Source of the DNA: Ophiodon elongatus
Taxonomy: Eukaryota > Chordata > Actinopteri > Perciformes > Hexagrammidae
Assembly: GCA_016806645.1 (NCBI GenBank)
Contig: JACSYO010000566.1
Span: 948,001 to 1,012,000 of the forward strand
Reading direction: 5' to 3'
DNA: 64,000 bases
Positions within the stretch are counted from its first letter, which is position 1; every line of letters starts with the position of its first letter. This document shows, one piece after another, positions 37,450 through 50,125 of this stretch. The notes below the pieces were generated by a model that had not been told where the DNA came from, ran no database searches, and saw only the letters and a list, made by a program, of their open reading frames with translations. The translations under genes were made by a program, and so were the position numbers.

Positions 37450-38439
37450 AGAGACCAGATGGGGGTCCGACCCGTTGTCTCAGTACCATGCCAACACCAG
37501 CAGCCCCCGTGCACCGTGGTAGCTTCTTTGTGTTCAATACAGGCTCCGTGTCTGGCTTCCGCAGCAGGACACACACTGTGGCACGCTCTGCCGTGCTCAC
37601 ACATGGTCCTGTTGCGCTTTCTCTTAAGTTTTGGTGCTATCCCAGATCAAACACGCACACTTCACACTGCCTTGCTCTGGTCTCTGCACAGATACTGGCA
37701 CTTCCCGCCTCCTAATCGTAACCTCCACTCAACTCTTGACAAGGTCACCCTGAATGAGTGGACGAGTGCGTGTGTGTGTGTGTGTTTTCTTTTCTTTTCC
37801 TTTTTAGTGTGAACAGCAGAGGCCCAGTGTGTGTTTTCCACAAAGAGATAGATGTGGTGGATGTGGTCTGGCCTGGTGTGTTCTCTACCTGTTCACCACA
37901 CACTCTAGTGTAGTCCTTCGCTCAACGTGCCCTCTGGGGGGGGTAGATTTAGGTTTATCGGCTATAGGGGAGGCAACAGTGGCAGTTAATTTGGCTGGTA
38001 TTTTACACGCCAGTCGCTCACTACCCCCCCCATCCCTCTCCCCTCCGCCCCCTCGTCGGGTGAGCGCACAGCTCCTAATGCAATCATCGATATCAGGAGA
38101 GGGAATAGCAAGCTCCGTGTGGGCCCAGAGGGGAGGGAAATCGGCCATTCATGTTATGTTAATGCGAGCCGTGATAGAGCGAGATACGGTCCCGCTGGGG
38201 GGACACTGGTCCTCTTAGGCCGGGTGATCAACACGCTGCAGCTGTGAGGGAGAAGAGCTGATGGCAGGGGAGGGCGTGTAAGAGCTGCGTGTGTGCATCT
38301 GTGTTCTGCAGGAGTGGCTGTTAATTGGCAGTTGGGGTTTCAACAATAGAGCACTAATTAGGGTTCGGGGGAAAGCGTGCGCAAGTCTCATGTCTAATGC
38401 ATAGGAATCCGTCTCCATATGGCTGGATAAATGGCCTGC

Positions 38440-38770
38440 AGAGTCACGGAGAGCAGCTAATGAGCAACAGCCGCATCTAAATCAAATTGGCTCTCAAACC
38501 GGCTCATTCCAATTTCGGACGATGAGAAGGAAAACTTTACAGAGGGAGTGCATGTCTGAAAAATCATCGGCATTTGTATAATTAATTATCAGAACCGTAA
38601 TTAATTCAAACAGCGCCCACTGCCCTACATACACAAAACACCGAGTTACAGTGCAAGAAGGAGCCTCTCATTTACACCATAGAGGAGACGCGGTAACTTT
38701 TAAGCTCTTGTAATAAGAGCTTTTAATAGCTCCGACTATTCTGAAACGTCCTAATCCATTGTAGCCGTAT
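38440..38770. promoter_or_regulatory. candidate conserved non-coding element in intron 8
   Basis: This repeat-free block has the palindromic ATAATTAATTAT (38578-38589), TAATTAATT (38598-38606) and a short hairpin, AAGCTCTT-GTAAT-AAGAGCTT (38702-38722). The look is that of a developmental enhancer, but nothing here proves function. Confidence 0.3.
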
Positions 38771-39404
38771 GCGGCGCGAAGTGGAGTTCTATAGGCTCTG
38801 TTGGGGTAAACGCTGCTCTTGTGTGAATGGGTCTACTGTAGCTCGCGCCTGCTAACCGTGCCAGAGACTCGGCTCATTGTCAGGCACTGGTGCATTACAA
38901 GGTTTTCTCTCTGCTTATCGGTGGACTGTGAAAGTCACCTAACTGGATTAGCCCTCAGCTCGCCAGCCAGGATGAGACGGGGGCCCAGCAGGATGCCTCC
39001 GCTGCCTCTCTTTGAGCCTGTGTGCGAGATAGAAAGAGAGAGGACGGAGTACAGAGAGACAGAAAAGGCGATCTGTGTCCGTCCTTTCAGTTTTTGCCCG
39101 ACATGCACTTAATTATACGCCTGCACGAAGGCGGGGTGCGGGGCATTCGAGGCCAGAGTTGTTATTTCGAGTCAGTTCATTCTGCCTCTCTGAAGCTCCT
39201 GTGTTTCATATCCTAAGGTTGCACCGCAGAGCGTGTGCAAACTATCCAAAGTATGATTCAGAGTTGTTCAGACAGAGAGCCAGACAACTTACTTTTTTCC
39301 AATTGTCTCAGTGTGGCTGCTTCCAGTTTTATTTTTAGCCATAGCTGGCGTCATAGCAACGTGATCCGCCACTTTGGCCCTGACCTGTTGCAACACCTAT
39401 TGCC

Positions 39405-39592
39405 TTCAAATTTGTAAAAACATTCATGGTCCCCAGATGACATGTCCTAATGACGGTTGCGGTCCCCCTGACTTTTCTTCACTTGAGTGAAGCGTCCCAA
39501 CAGCTATTGAGTGATACAGCCCCTCGGTATGAATTGAAATAACTTTGTTGATGCTCTGACTTTCCTTTTAGCTCAACCATCAGATCATTTTT
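39405..39592 (+). repeat. interspersed repeat family D (teleost type)
   Basis: CATTCATGGTCCCCAGATGA, CCCCTGACTTTTC and, further on, GCTCTGACTTTCCTTTTAGC followed by ACCATCAG follow a common fish repeat made of similar units of about 100 bases. The internal recurrence of (C/T)TGACTTT(C/T)C about 90 bases apart supports a unit structure. Only one copy was found here. Confidence 0.5.
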
Positions 39593-40148
39593 TATTTTAT
39601 TATTCCGTCCAAGACTTTGGTTTCCTGGCAGCTGTGAGACTGAGGTTGGTGATTGTTTTGTTGTAACCCATCACTATTTTTGCTGACAGTCGAGTATCCG
39701 AGCTAAAACGTGTCAGGGAGAACCCGCGATGTGCAACAACACCCTGAATATTTAAACCAGCCGCGGAGGAGCCGCGTGTGGACGTACTTCTTGTCGGATA
39801 TGTTACAGACAGCCTGTGTCGGGGATTTGGTTCAGTAATTCAGGCTTTGTATATATTTTTGTCTCCCTCTATCCCTCTGTCTCTGATCCCTCGCTGCATG
39901 TCTTGCTGCGGCCTCGTATTCCGTTCCAGACAGCTTCGGTTTGAAGCTTTAACTTTGAAGCGTTTCCTCCAGTGCCCACCGTTCAGCGCTTGACTTTCCT
40001 GACACCGTTTCTTATCTTTATTCTGTTCCTGTTAGCAGTGGCTTGGATGCAGTTGTTTACGATGACACTCAGCCATCACTTCTGACCCCATTCATCTCAA
40101 CGTGTGTTCCCTCTCTCTCTCTCTCTCTCCGTCTCTCCTCTCGTACAG

Positions 40149-40230
40149 TGAAAGGTTCTTTGTCAAGCTGAATAAGAGCGGGTTGCCCAAGTCGCCAGAG
40201 AAGACGGAAAGACAATGCACGCTATTTGTG
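40149..40230 (+). CDS. dock4: dock4 exon 9: DOCK N-terminal region
   Basis: This 82-base exon encodes residues 234-261, ERFFVKLNKSGLPKSPEK then TERQCTLFV. ERFFVKLNKSGLPK is a conserved strand-turn unit of DOCK A/B proteins (human DOCK4 ERFFLRLNRNGLPK). The acceptor is ctcgtacag and the donor gtg/gtgagt. The next intron is only 179 bases. Confidence 0.96.
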
Positions 40231-40409
40231 GTGAGTATAGCGAACATGGCTTTGCTGTTTAGAAAGATTGATTGGAAGCAATTTAAAGCTATGTACAGTA
40301 AAGTCATGCTCCATTACCCTGAAAACTAAGAGCAAAGTCAGCTCTCTGTAGCTTGTTTGCAATGATTGAATCTGATGCTCAAATGTTTTTTCCTGCTTTT
40401 TTTTTTCAG

Positions 40410-40470
40410 GATTTGGGAAGCAGCGATCTACGAAAAGATGTCTACATCGTTGTGCACATCATCCGAATAG
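40410..40470 (+). CDS. dock4: dock4 exon 10: DOCK N-terminal region
   Basis: This 61-base exon encodes DLGSSDLRKDVYIVVHIIRI plus the first base of a Gly, residues 262-282. LRKD-Y-VHIIRIG is strongly conserved between DOCK3 and DOCK4. The acceptor has a good poly-T tract (ttttttcag) and the donor is tag/gtgggc. Confidence 0.95.
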
Positions 40471-40909
40471 GTGGGCGTTATGATGCTGCTTCTTTATTTT
40501 ACTGAGCGCCACATGTCTTTCAAATCTCTTGGGCTGTCAGAGCAGGAGGGATGGGACGATGTCGGACGCTCGCTATGCGTGGTGGTGAAGTTCCATTAGT
40601 GGGATAATCGTGAATGTTGAGTGACTTCAAAAAGATGTCCGGCTCGCTATCATGATGGAGACGTGAAAAATAGATCCTGATTTAAAAAACGATTAGTTAC
40701 TAATAGTTATCATGTAGCACACAACAGACTTCTACAATTATTTATTTACTAATGCGAATACGACGCGATTTGAAATGTAAGGTGTTCCATATGTTTTAGT
40801 GCCATGCATATTTTTATTATTATCAGGATAATATTGTGAATCGCGGTTATTTTGGCTCGGCTAATCGTGACACGACTGTTTCTTTGTGTGTGTGTGTGTG
40901 TGTGCGTAG
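40471..40909 (+). other. intron 10 of dock4
   Basis: This 439-base intron is AT-rich and otherwise plain. Its last 25 bases are mostly a GT repeat ending tgcgtag, in place of a pyrimidine tract. Confidence 0.9.
40887..40904 (+). repeat. (GT)n tract at the exon 11 acceptor
   Basis: Nine GT units lie between a short T-rich piece and the acceptor tgcgtag. Confidence 0.95.
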
Positions 40910-41042
40910 GGAGAATGGGAGCGGGGGAGAAGAAGAATCTGTGTAGCGTACAGTACAGGAGGCCGTTTGGCTGTGCTGTCGTCAGCATCGCCGATCTCCT
41001 CACTGCTGACTCCAAGGACGACCACCTGCTCAAGGTCTATGC
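40910..41042 (+). CDS. dock4: dock4 exon 11: DOCK N-terminal region
   Basis: This 133-base exon encodes residues 282-326, RMGAGEKKNLCSVQYRRP, then FGCAVVSIADLLTADS, then KDDHLLKVY and a split Ala. YRRPFGCAV-SI-DLL is a DOCK A/B hallmark. The acceptor follows a (GT)n run, which is unusual, but the frame and homology fix the junction. The donor is tgc/gtaagt. Confidence 0.96.
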
Positions 41043-42058
41043 GTAAGTCACCGTAAACAACCTGCATTTCATTACAAAGTCCGAAGACAACAGATTGTGG
41101 CTAAGCTAACTGTGCTATCTGCCTCTAGTTTAATATTTAACAGACACATATGTAAGTGGTAGATCTTCTCATCTCTCTTTCGGCAAGAAAGTGTTTTTTT
41201 TCGTCTTTTCCCAGAACGTTGAACTATTCCTTTAAGAGTCACTGGTCTTCCAAAGTAGCAAGAAGTTAATCTTTTATTCTAAATACCAATCACACTTCTT
41301 GCAAAACAGATATCAGTCTTAAAAACACATTTTTACAGAGCAATTTAAGTCAGTTTGTTAGCTGATAGTCTAGCTAAATAATACTGCAGTATTGGAAAAA
41401 AAGAAATTGCAATAAAAATGCACCTTTCCCATTGTTGTTGTTTTTTTACACCAACAGTGAAAGGACCTTGTGGTCCAGCCTAGTCTCCACGATGCTCTAA
41501 GGGATACAGATGGCGATAGTGGACACAGTAGTTTGACCTAAATTATAGCTGGATCAGACTGAGGGGCCAAATACATTTAGCTCAGAAGAAAATACAACTA
41601 CTTTCTTTATACCTGCAGTAACGCCAGAGAGGTTTTAGTCGGATAAGCATTTAAGTTCTCAACTGGATGTTTTCAGAATTAGCTCCAGACAAGACGTCAT
41701 AGTAAATACGATAAGAATTTGTTTACTTGACCTGCCCGAGCTCAACGTTATAACTGTTTTTAGTCACCGTCAAACCCATAACTTTTTACTTGCACCTGTG
41801 ATTCACATGACCTCAAACGTGTGGCTCATCTCACGGTGAATCACACAGTACACGTTACATACATTATATGCCACCGCTAAGAGAAAAAGCAACCATCAGC
41901 ATCTGCTGCATCGACTTGCACCATTCTTTTAGTAATCTGTCCTCGTGAGTCCTCCTGCTTTGGCGAAGTGTAATACTAAATTGCTGAATTCCCCCTTAAG
42001 TATAAAATCTATATAAAATATTTATTTTCTGTTACTCTGTGTCATCTTTCTGTCTCAG
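41043..42058 (+). other. intron 11 of dock4
   Basis: This 1,016-base intron holds one copy of an interspersed repeat at 41098-41236. The remainder is AT-rich with no recognisable element. Confidence 0.87.
41098..41236 (+). repeat. interspersed repeat family A, copy 3 (3' part)
   Basis: It reads GCTAAGCTAACTGTGCT, then GATCTTCTCATCTCTCTTTC, GGCAAGAAAG and the tail GTTGAACTATTCCTTTAA. The middle aligns with TCTTCTCATCTAGCTGTCAG in the copy at 3129, and the tail is shared with the copy at 63072. Confidence 0.65.
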
Positions 42059-42147
42059 GTGTAACACAGAGAGTGAGTGGCACCAGATCCATGAGAACTT
42101 AATCAAAAAGGCAAACTCCAGATACAACCTGTCGGGCTCCAACACCG
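42059..42147 (+). CDS. dock4: dock4 exon 12: DOCK N-terminal region
   Basis: This 89-base exon encodes residues 326-356, CNTESEWHQIHENLIKKA then NSRYNLSGSNT, ending in a split Gly. CN-ESEW-QIHEN-I-K is conserved in DOCK3 and DOCK4. The SRYNLSGSN ending matches DOCK4 (ARYNLTGSN) rather than DOCK3. The acceptor is ctgtctcag and the donor ccg/gtaaga. Confidence 0.96.
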
Positions 42148-44015
42148 GTAAGAAGTGTTTTCTTTATTTTGCCGCCTCACATCCACACGTGTTGTTTTGA
42201 GACATTAAATAAGGGGATTTAGTGGGATTTGGTTTCAAGCCAATGTACTTGTTCACTTTTTTTTTTTTTTTTTTTTTGATCATGTTTTTATTCTCAGGCA
42301 ACAACTTTCAAATCTGTTAATTCAATAGTCTGGTGATAATCGGGCTTATTTCTTTCACAAAACCGACATTGTGTCACGATGACAAACTTAGCCGCTCGGT
42401 TGCATCATCAGTCTCTCACTGTGCAATAGTCGGCTTCCGGTCAGTCTGAGGAGCGTTTGTGTCGGAGCGAAGTTCCTCTTTCGGAAAGCGGATGAGTCTT
42501 CACATGGTCATGTCTTCAGGAAGCCTGCTGTTGCAACGCATTCAGATGATTTTTTTTATAAATAGCTGCATTTGCACCACACGGAACAACAGCATCAGCA
42601 GTTTCCCATAGCAACAGGTTGGTGGAGAATCAGAACATTCAGTTCTTCAAACCTCGAAGAAGTGTCATGTGACGTGTGAAAAGGTTTGTTCCGCACTGAG
42701 ACTCGCACTCAATTTCCGATATAGATGCAGCTGTCATTATACCCACATGTTTGTGCGCACACAATTATAGCCCAAAAAATGAATTTCTGATTAGGACCTC
42801 AAAATTGAATCTACAGTGCAGGAAGCTGGAATGGGGTACAAAGAGTGAGGGGAGGCAACGTAATCATGAATTAAACATTGTTGGCTAGTCTGCAGCTGTT
42901 TGCATTGAGGGGCCAAATGTGCAACCAACAGTAAGCAATCAGCAACAGTTCATTAGAAGTTTGTCTTAGAGCTCATTTACATAATTTTTCTTTGTGGAGT
43001 GTTGCTGCAAACGTGCTGCAGGCTGTTATTTTCCAAAAGAAAATATTCCTTTTGCGTGTTTAGAAGAGTTCGCTGTCTTCTAACATCTCCATCGTGGATT
43101 CTTAGAGGAACACCACAGCCTGCTCCACAGACAATTGGTGATAATTGTTTGAGGGAGAAGAGATTATAGAGATGTCGAGAATCTGTGAGAATCTGCTGAC
43201 TTAGCTCCTCTTCTCACCTCGTCTCAGAAGACCAATAATTCATTACTTGAGGGGGTAGTCACACAACTCGGGGACTTGAAATGATCACGAATAATCTTGC
43301 ATATAGGAGTGGCGTAATCAAACAGAACACACAGCCATTCAACACGGCCTGCGTTATCCAAGCAGCATCTTCACACCGCATGGCTTCACAACAGAACTGC
43401 AGCATCCAGCTAAAATTCTATACGACGGTGCTGCTGCTGGATAGATGGAGACGCAAAGGGGGCTTTGCATGGCTGAGCTGATAAGTGCAACAAAAGTCTA
43501 AATGGATTCACGATAAAGCAAAGGGAGTCACACTAGAAATAGAAATATTACGCAACCACTTAACCGTTTCCTTATCTCATATTGAACTCCCAACGAAATC
43601 TTAAGTTCTTACGTCAGCTGTATTTGCTGCATAAACTGTTGACTGGCTGTATTGTCAAAGCTACGCACGCTTTATCTGATTTAATTACAGATGAAGCGGA
43701 TAGATAACGCGGTGCTTTCCTTGTTGATGTTAAACTTCCAAGACCTTGGAGATGACTCTGCAGACATGTGGCGTACTCGCTGTTTCGCGCCTGATGGATG
43801 ACGGGGACATTTCCAGGCTTTAAGATGAAGATTATGTAATAAAAAAACAAACAATTAATCACACCAATTAGGCATGTTGTCTTTCTCAAAATGTAGCCAA
43901 ACATACACGCGTTTGCTTCGGGCTTCTCTTTGACAGAATTATGCACACTAGTCACGCGCATCATAAACACACAGAAGTGAATTGGATTTAAAGAGTTACT
44001 CCCCTTCTTTGGCTG

Positions 44016-44016
<1 letters not shown>

Positions 44017-44060
<44 letters not shown>
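44017..44060 (+). repeat. (GT)n microsatellite
   Basis: About 22 uninterrupted units. Confidence 0.96.
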
Positions 44061-44064
<4 letters not shown>

Positions 44065-44969
44065 TTATCGCAAACACTTGGGTGTTAGCTATTGAGTAGC
44101 TGCCAGCCGAAGACATTGATCCAGCTGAACAGCTGATTAGCCACGGTGCTTTCTCTATCAAAGTGCATGAGAGGAGAGTTGTGCGTCTTTTGTCACAATA
44201 CTCTGGAATGCATAATTCAAGCGAGTTCGTTTTAAAAAATGACACTTCCGCCACTTAACTGAATCTGACATTGATCTTACAAAATGAATGCTTTAATGAC
44301 ATAAGTAGAGGCCATTTACACTTTTAGGGTAATGAGCTCTGAATATTAAGTTTAATTTTTTTTTTTTTTTTTACTATGAGCACCATTTATCTGTCTGGAC
44401 CAAATTAATTAATTATCATTTTATTAGCTATGACAGTTTTTGACTGCCATCTTATTGCCTCTTTTTAACTTCTATCGCTTTAATTACACGTCTCTCTCAC
44501 ACACACACCTGCTCGTACTGTTGACAGCGGCCTGATATCATATCCACATTTATTGAGATGCATATTCAGCAACAACTTTCGAGAAACTCGACACTTCTTA
44601 CCTTAACTGTGCTCGCTCTACATTCACAACAGCTATGCACAACATCACTCGCAGGATTTACTGTGTAGATTCTCATCTGAAAAGTCAATTCCTCCCAAAG
44701 GGCAATTATTCTCCCGCGCAGCAACATTACAGCATAGATAACACTTGGGTCACTCGTCTAGCCTTAGACGCCAAGTGTCTAAACCGGAGAGTATTTCATC
44801 TGGAGCGAACAGGTCAGCGTCTCCTCTCCACTTTGTCCCCATGACGACGTCCATGCGGGAGTTATGGAACACCATGCATAATTTAAAGACCACAATTTAT
44901 TACACTTAGTGTCAGGAGGGCAATTATAAGAAAGTGTGCAGTGAAGTAAGATAACGCAACGTGTATTTG

Positions 44970-45069
44970 AGTGTGTGTGTGTGTGTGTGTATGTGTATAC
45001 ATGTTTGTATGTGTGTGTGTGTGTGTGTGTGCACCATGCCCTCTTTGTATGAGTGTGTGTGTGTGTGCG
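44970..45069 (+). repeat. compound GT/AT tract
   Basis: Three GT runs separated by short non-repeat pieces. Confidence 0.92.
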
Positions 45070-47108
45070 CATTCTGGTGTGTGTCTGAAGTTGTCTCGCT
45101 GTGTGCTTCTCCTTTCAAACGGACCTGGCGGTGGGCCAGAAGTCTCTTATTAGCAGCCAATTAGCAGGGGAGAGATGAATGCACTGCCCTCGAAGTATAA
45201 AGAACACTGGGCTGTTTGGGTAATAAAGATGCAGAGAGACAGTCTACGTAGGGAGACAGTTATTTTGTTCACATGCGGACTAATGACTACCCCGTTTCTT
45301 TTTATTTAATCCATATATTTCAGGGTCATTGTGGCTTTTTTTTGGGAAATCAAATTCGAAAGACGAGACCGGGAGTTGATGCGAGGAGATGGTGATTTTG
45401 TTTACACGGAGTCCGGGAAATCCATAAAAGGGATTTCATAAGAATCCGGCTCTGCATGAGTCAGGTCAGGTAGATAATTCAGCTCCCTCCTCCATGCGAG
45501 CGTAGGCAGTGACAGAAGAGGCTGCGACAACTCCTCTGTTTTGTTTTTGAGTTTTTATTTTCCTCTGTTTTTTGAGTTTAGTTTTTGAGGAGGCAGGCCG
45601 GGTGGGCTGAGGGCAGCAGAGGTTGAGGGTGTTTTTTTGTCAGCGTGAGCTACATCTACCAGGCCGAATAGCAATGAAGCTGGTTTGCCTAATTGTTTGT
45701 TTATGTGTGGATGAATGCCAAAAGGTTTGATCCACATTACGGGGCAGGCAGATAAGGTCAAAAGAAATCTCTCCTGGACCTCATAGGGACTCTCCTTTTC
45801 ATTTCCCACCAGGCCTTTGTGCCAGTTTGAACACACTGTTGATGAACTCTATGTGTTATTTTTCAATTATTTAGATCAGAGGACTATATAGTGTCGCTCC
45901 CACCCTCTCAACTTCCCTGTAGTGTCTCTGCCACCCTTCATAACCTCTGTGTGTATGTTCTTGGAGTTTGTCTCGGAGATGTCGTCCTTGCCTCGTAGCG
46001 CGGAGCTGTGTAATGCCATACGAAGCCAAATGCACATCTTGGTCAGATATCAGACCACTATCTGGTCTTTGGACATTTGTTTTACCATATGATATAATGT
46101 ATGTCTAATTTATGAAGAAAAAACAGGATCTTAACTGCAGTAACTACAAAACCAAGCCACACTAACTACACACAGGTAATATGTGAACCGCTGTCACAAT
46201 AACTGCCCTCTCTGCCTCAGAGAAACAGCCAAGTAGTAATAAGTAGTTAATACACAGTAGACAGAAAGAGGCACCGTAGATATATTCAACCCCTGTGAAC
46301 TACGGGATGTAAATAAATAGGTATATTTTCTTCAGCCTGAAAAAGGCTAAAAGTTCAGGCATTGTAACATTTCTATCTGATAAACCTTTTTTTCCCTCAA
46401 CTTCACAGCCTTTTCCTGCTTTATTCCTCTGCAGTGCAGTGCATTGTGGTATATTGCAAACAAGTCACGTTGCCTTGTTGACTCTTAGTGACTGAAACCT
46501 CTCACAGCTAATGAACCGTTTCACCACTGCCTCCCAACTTTCTGGAACCATCCACAACAATAATAATCACCATCATCTTGTCCCCTCCCTTGCTGTTAAG
46601 CCGTTTGTGTGTTTGCCTCGCCTCATGAGCACGGACAGGCTCGCACACTCCAAATACAAGTCGGTGCTTTAATTTAGCTGCCCTGACATTTGGAGTTATT
46701 GCGCGGGGATATTGATTTGCAACGACAGACCTTCATGTCGGATTTCCTCTCAATAAAAAGAGCTTGAGATGACTCACAGGCCGTTTACATTTTTGGTTTA
46801 TGTATATGTGGGGGTGTCTGTTTCCTTCCATACGCATGAGCGTTGATGTTGGCAGGTATAACTGTAGTTGTCTGGTTCGCAAGTTCATCTGGCTGTAATA
46901 AAACTGAAAATATGCCCTTGTGAATAATTTTGTTTTGAGCTTACCAATGCACGATTTCTTTTTTTTTATTGCGTTTGGAACAGGGTTATGATATATTTTG
47001 AAATGTTTATTGAGTGGCTATGGTAAGGGAGAAGGGAGGCAATATCAAGTCTGTAATATAGGAATATGGTGTTTCACATTTTTTATGTTGTTATTATTTC
47101 TTCGTCAG

Positions 47109-47234
47109 GTCTGGCGGTGGCTCTCCAGCTCCTCCACGGGGACATAGAGCAGCTGAGACGAGAGTACATGGTCCTCTTCACGCGGGGTGTGTCCATCACC
47201 AGGAAACTGGGCTTCTCTGATGTCATCATGCCAG
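47109..47234 (+). CDS. dock4: dock4 exon 13: end of DOCK N-terminal region
   Basis: This 126-base exon encodes residues 356-398, LAVALQLLHGDIEQLRRE, then YMVLFTRGVSITRKLGFSD, then VIMP with a split Gly. LQLLHGDIEQ-RRE is an amphipathic helix before DHR-1, and ITRKLGF-D-IMPG leads into the C2 fold. The length is a multiple of three. The acceptor is cgtcag and the donor cag/gtagtt. Confidence 0.97.
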
Positions 47235-50000
47235 GTAGTTTTCAACTACTCCCTTCCAATAATATGAATTTTCCGAGTCGTGTGGGTTTGTGATCACCGT
47301 GGGTGTCCGCTGTCATTCCCGTTGCTCAACATTCAACAACTTCCCTTTCGACGCGGTGGTGGATATGCATTTCATCCCTGCACACTGCTAATTTATGAAG
47401 CTAGTTTTCTAGCTGCACAGCAGGAAATGCATCAATAGATATTAGTACACCCTCATAGTAATACCAGCTGATTTGCCAATCAATTAATCGTCTAACCACC
47501 TCAGCAATAACGTATTCAACGTATTGCTAAAAGTCACTGCTGTGGTTTTTTTTTCCCACCACACATCCCAGAGATCACTTTGCTTTTAAAGAATGGCTTT
47601 CGCTCACACAGCCGTCCTTTGATTTTCTGTTGAAGTATTTATTTTTCCCCCACGGTGGCTTTTTCTGATCATACAAACCACCCTGGTCTCCTTCCATTCA
47701 TTTATTATTGAAACGCTACTATGCATATAGATGACAAACAAAGCCACATTCACACTTACATACCATTTAGTTTCCAATTCACCTGACCCACGTGTCTTTG
47801 GGCCTGGGGAGGAAACGGGGCTACCTGCATGAGAAACAGACCTGGACAGAACATGTCTGCTCTTTCCCCATAAAGTGCTGTACCGCTGTTGGAGACATAC
47901 AACTTATAATTTATTATGCATCAGATGGAAAGACTTACCTGGCAGCAGGTGTGTAGACAGAGTCATAAACTAGGGGTTCAGAGTAATAAAATATTGATTT
48001 CTCTATAAAAGGTATTTTCATTATATAATATCGTAGCTGACACCTTTTGAGGCTATAAACTTCATAATGTATTTTCTAGTGTTTGTATTGCACACATTGA
48101 TCTGCCTTATAACATCTACTGTAGTTGCCTTGGTAACTCTTGACATCCCTACCTGATGCTTGAGAGTGATATTTGAATTCCACCTCAGGGTGCCCTCAGA
48201 AAGATGAAATATTCAGATTGTTTCAGGTAGATAGGCCTCAATTAGATGGCTTCTTCTTGAAACAACACATACCCCTTGCAGAAACCCTCAGACTAAGCTG
48301 GATGGGGTCTTGTTGCCGTGGCAACACATGCACAATCACCTGAATGCGGGATGAAACAAAGAACTTCAGACGTACATGTTCCTATTGACATATACTGTGC
48401 CAGAAGAGAAAGTACCGTTTGAATTAGCTCTGTGACTCTTTGTCTGTTCATTCATTTACGAGAGCTGGACATCAGGGGACTGTTCCTTTTTAAATAAGTG
48501 AGGTGTGCTTTCTGGTCACACAGATAAAGAGGAGCCACAGACTGTGGGTCCCCCAGCGCCTCACTAACACAGATTTATGTTCACTGTCTCTTTCTTTGTC
48601 TTCGTCTGACTACAAACCCTTAATGCTGAGTGCTCTCACCCTCTCTGCCCGTTTAAGTCTGCCCTTGGGGCTAAGGGAACTGTCTCGCCCTCTTTTTGTG
48701 TCTCTCTTTTCTGGATTTGTATCTCACTGTATCGTTCTCCTCATTTTATTTTTCCAGCTGCTCTCTTGCCCCACCCTCTCAACTTCCATTTTTCCTATTG
48801 TACATTAAGAAACTGCCCCATTGTGTGTCTGCTTTCCTGCTCTCTTTTGTGTGTGTGTGTGCGTGTGTGCGTGCGTGCGTGCGAGAGCAGGCGTACAGTA
48901 TGGGTGTGTGTATAGAATGGCCTATGTTGCCATGGTTACTGTTGTTAAGAGCAGAAAATCAATGTTGACCCGAGAAATAGAGATATGATGAGCACACACA
49001 CACACTCACAGATGTTATATATGGAATCTATTTAACAATGTGTCTGGAAACAGGCCTGATCTGTTTCTTACCCAGAGCGCTTTGCACCATTTTGACTTCC
49101 CCTACTGAAGGAAATAAATGTGTGCCTGGCCCAGTCGTTGTACATTCTGCTGCAGTTGTAGCAAAAAGATGTAGCATATTACTTCCTGGGGTTATTTTCC
49201 CTGACTGTTTCTACAGATTGCAACACCAGCCTCAAGTTTAGAAATCCCAGACACTGAGTTCATTGTTTACACACTTGAATTTACCAAATTAAATTGAAAA
49301 TGTATGCACTGACACCTTGCTCTCTCAAGCACACGTTTCTCATCTTCTGTGTAAATGATGTTATCTTCTTATATATTGAGCAGATATGAACTTACATCTG
49401 CATGTAGGAATGAAACACAGTGTATAAAGGGGAACTTAAATCCACAAATGTACAAAAACCTCAATGGCTCCAAAAGGAGACGCGTGAAATCTGATTAGTT
49501 GCCTTGAGTGATGCCACAGGATAGTGGCTACATTTAGCTGCTACTAGCACAACACTGCACCCAAAATCTCTGACCGAGACCGTTGGTGGTTGAGTTGCAT
49601 TGTGGGTAATGTTGGCGCCGGCTTTTGAGGAATACTTGGAATAAAAACCGATTACATACATACGTCTACTGCGTCGATTTTGTTTGTCAATGTTATGGGT
49701 GTGCAGTGCTAAATAGTGGGAGTATGGCCTCCTGTTACTCTGCTGTAATCAAAGCATGTGGATTTCCCCGTCTACTTATTGTGGATTTTAAATCTTGTAT
49801 TCTCTGGCTGTGGAAGGTCGTGCCTCAGGCGTAGGTTTCACGTCAGCAGAAAATATATCATGCAATGCCACTAATCTAAATGCTGTCCACTCCTGTCATG
49901 AAGCATTACACAAGAAATTGTGGTCAAGCTGCTGAGAGATCATTAATAATGCATGCATAACCAATGCCTTGTTGCCTCTTTTACCTTCCTGTTCCTGTAG
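47235..50000 (+). other. intron 13 of dock4 (about 2.8 kb)
   Basis: It contains a short GT/TGCG tract near 48848-48882 and a short (AC)n piece near 48993-49006. Otherwise there is nothing identifiable. It ends gttcctgtag before exon 14. Confidence 0.85.
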
Positions 50001-50125
50001 GAGAGATGAGGAATGACCTTTACATCACACTGGAGAAAGGCGAGTTTGAGAAGGGTGGCAAAAGCGTTGCCCGGAACGTAGAGATCACCGTCTACGTGCT
50101 GGATATCGACGGACAGATCCTCAAG
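50001..50125 (+). CDS. dock4: dock4 exon 14: start of DHR-1 (C2) domain
   Basis: This 125-base exon encodes residues 398-439, EMRNDLYITLEKGEFEKG, then GKSVARNVEITVYVLDID, then GQILK. RNDLYITLEKGEFEKG begins the DHR-1 domain, a C2-type fold that binds phosphoinositides in DOCK family members and brings the protein to membranes. GGKSVARNVE matches DOCK4 (DOCK3 has GGKSVQKNIE). The acceptor is cctgtag and the donor aag/gtaaaa. Confidence 0.97.

Larger units (their letters stand above)
35640..40148 (+). other. intron 8 of dock4 (about 4.5 kb)
   Basis: It holds AC tracts (36084-36164, 36709-36792), a GT tract (37402-37448), a possible conserved AT-rich block (38440-38770) and a decayed teleost repeat (39405-39592). 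Stretches 35640-36080 and 36800-37390 show nothing identifiable. It ends in a short CT tract before tcgtacag. Confidence 0.85.
42148..47108 (+). other. intron 12 of dock4 (about 5 kb)
   Basis: It holds poly-T runs (42261-42279, 44358-44373), a (GT)n tract (44017-44060) and a compound GT/AT tract (44970-45069). The stretches 42300-44000 and 45100-47100 are mixed AT-rich sequence in which I recognise no gene or repeat family. Confidence 0.85.
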
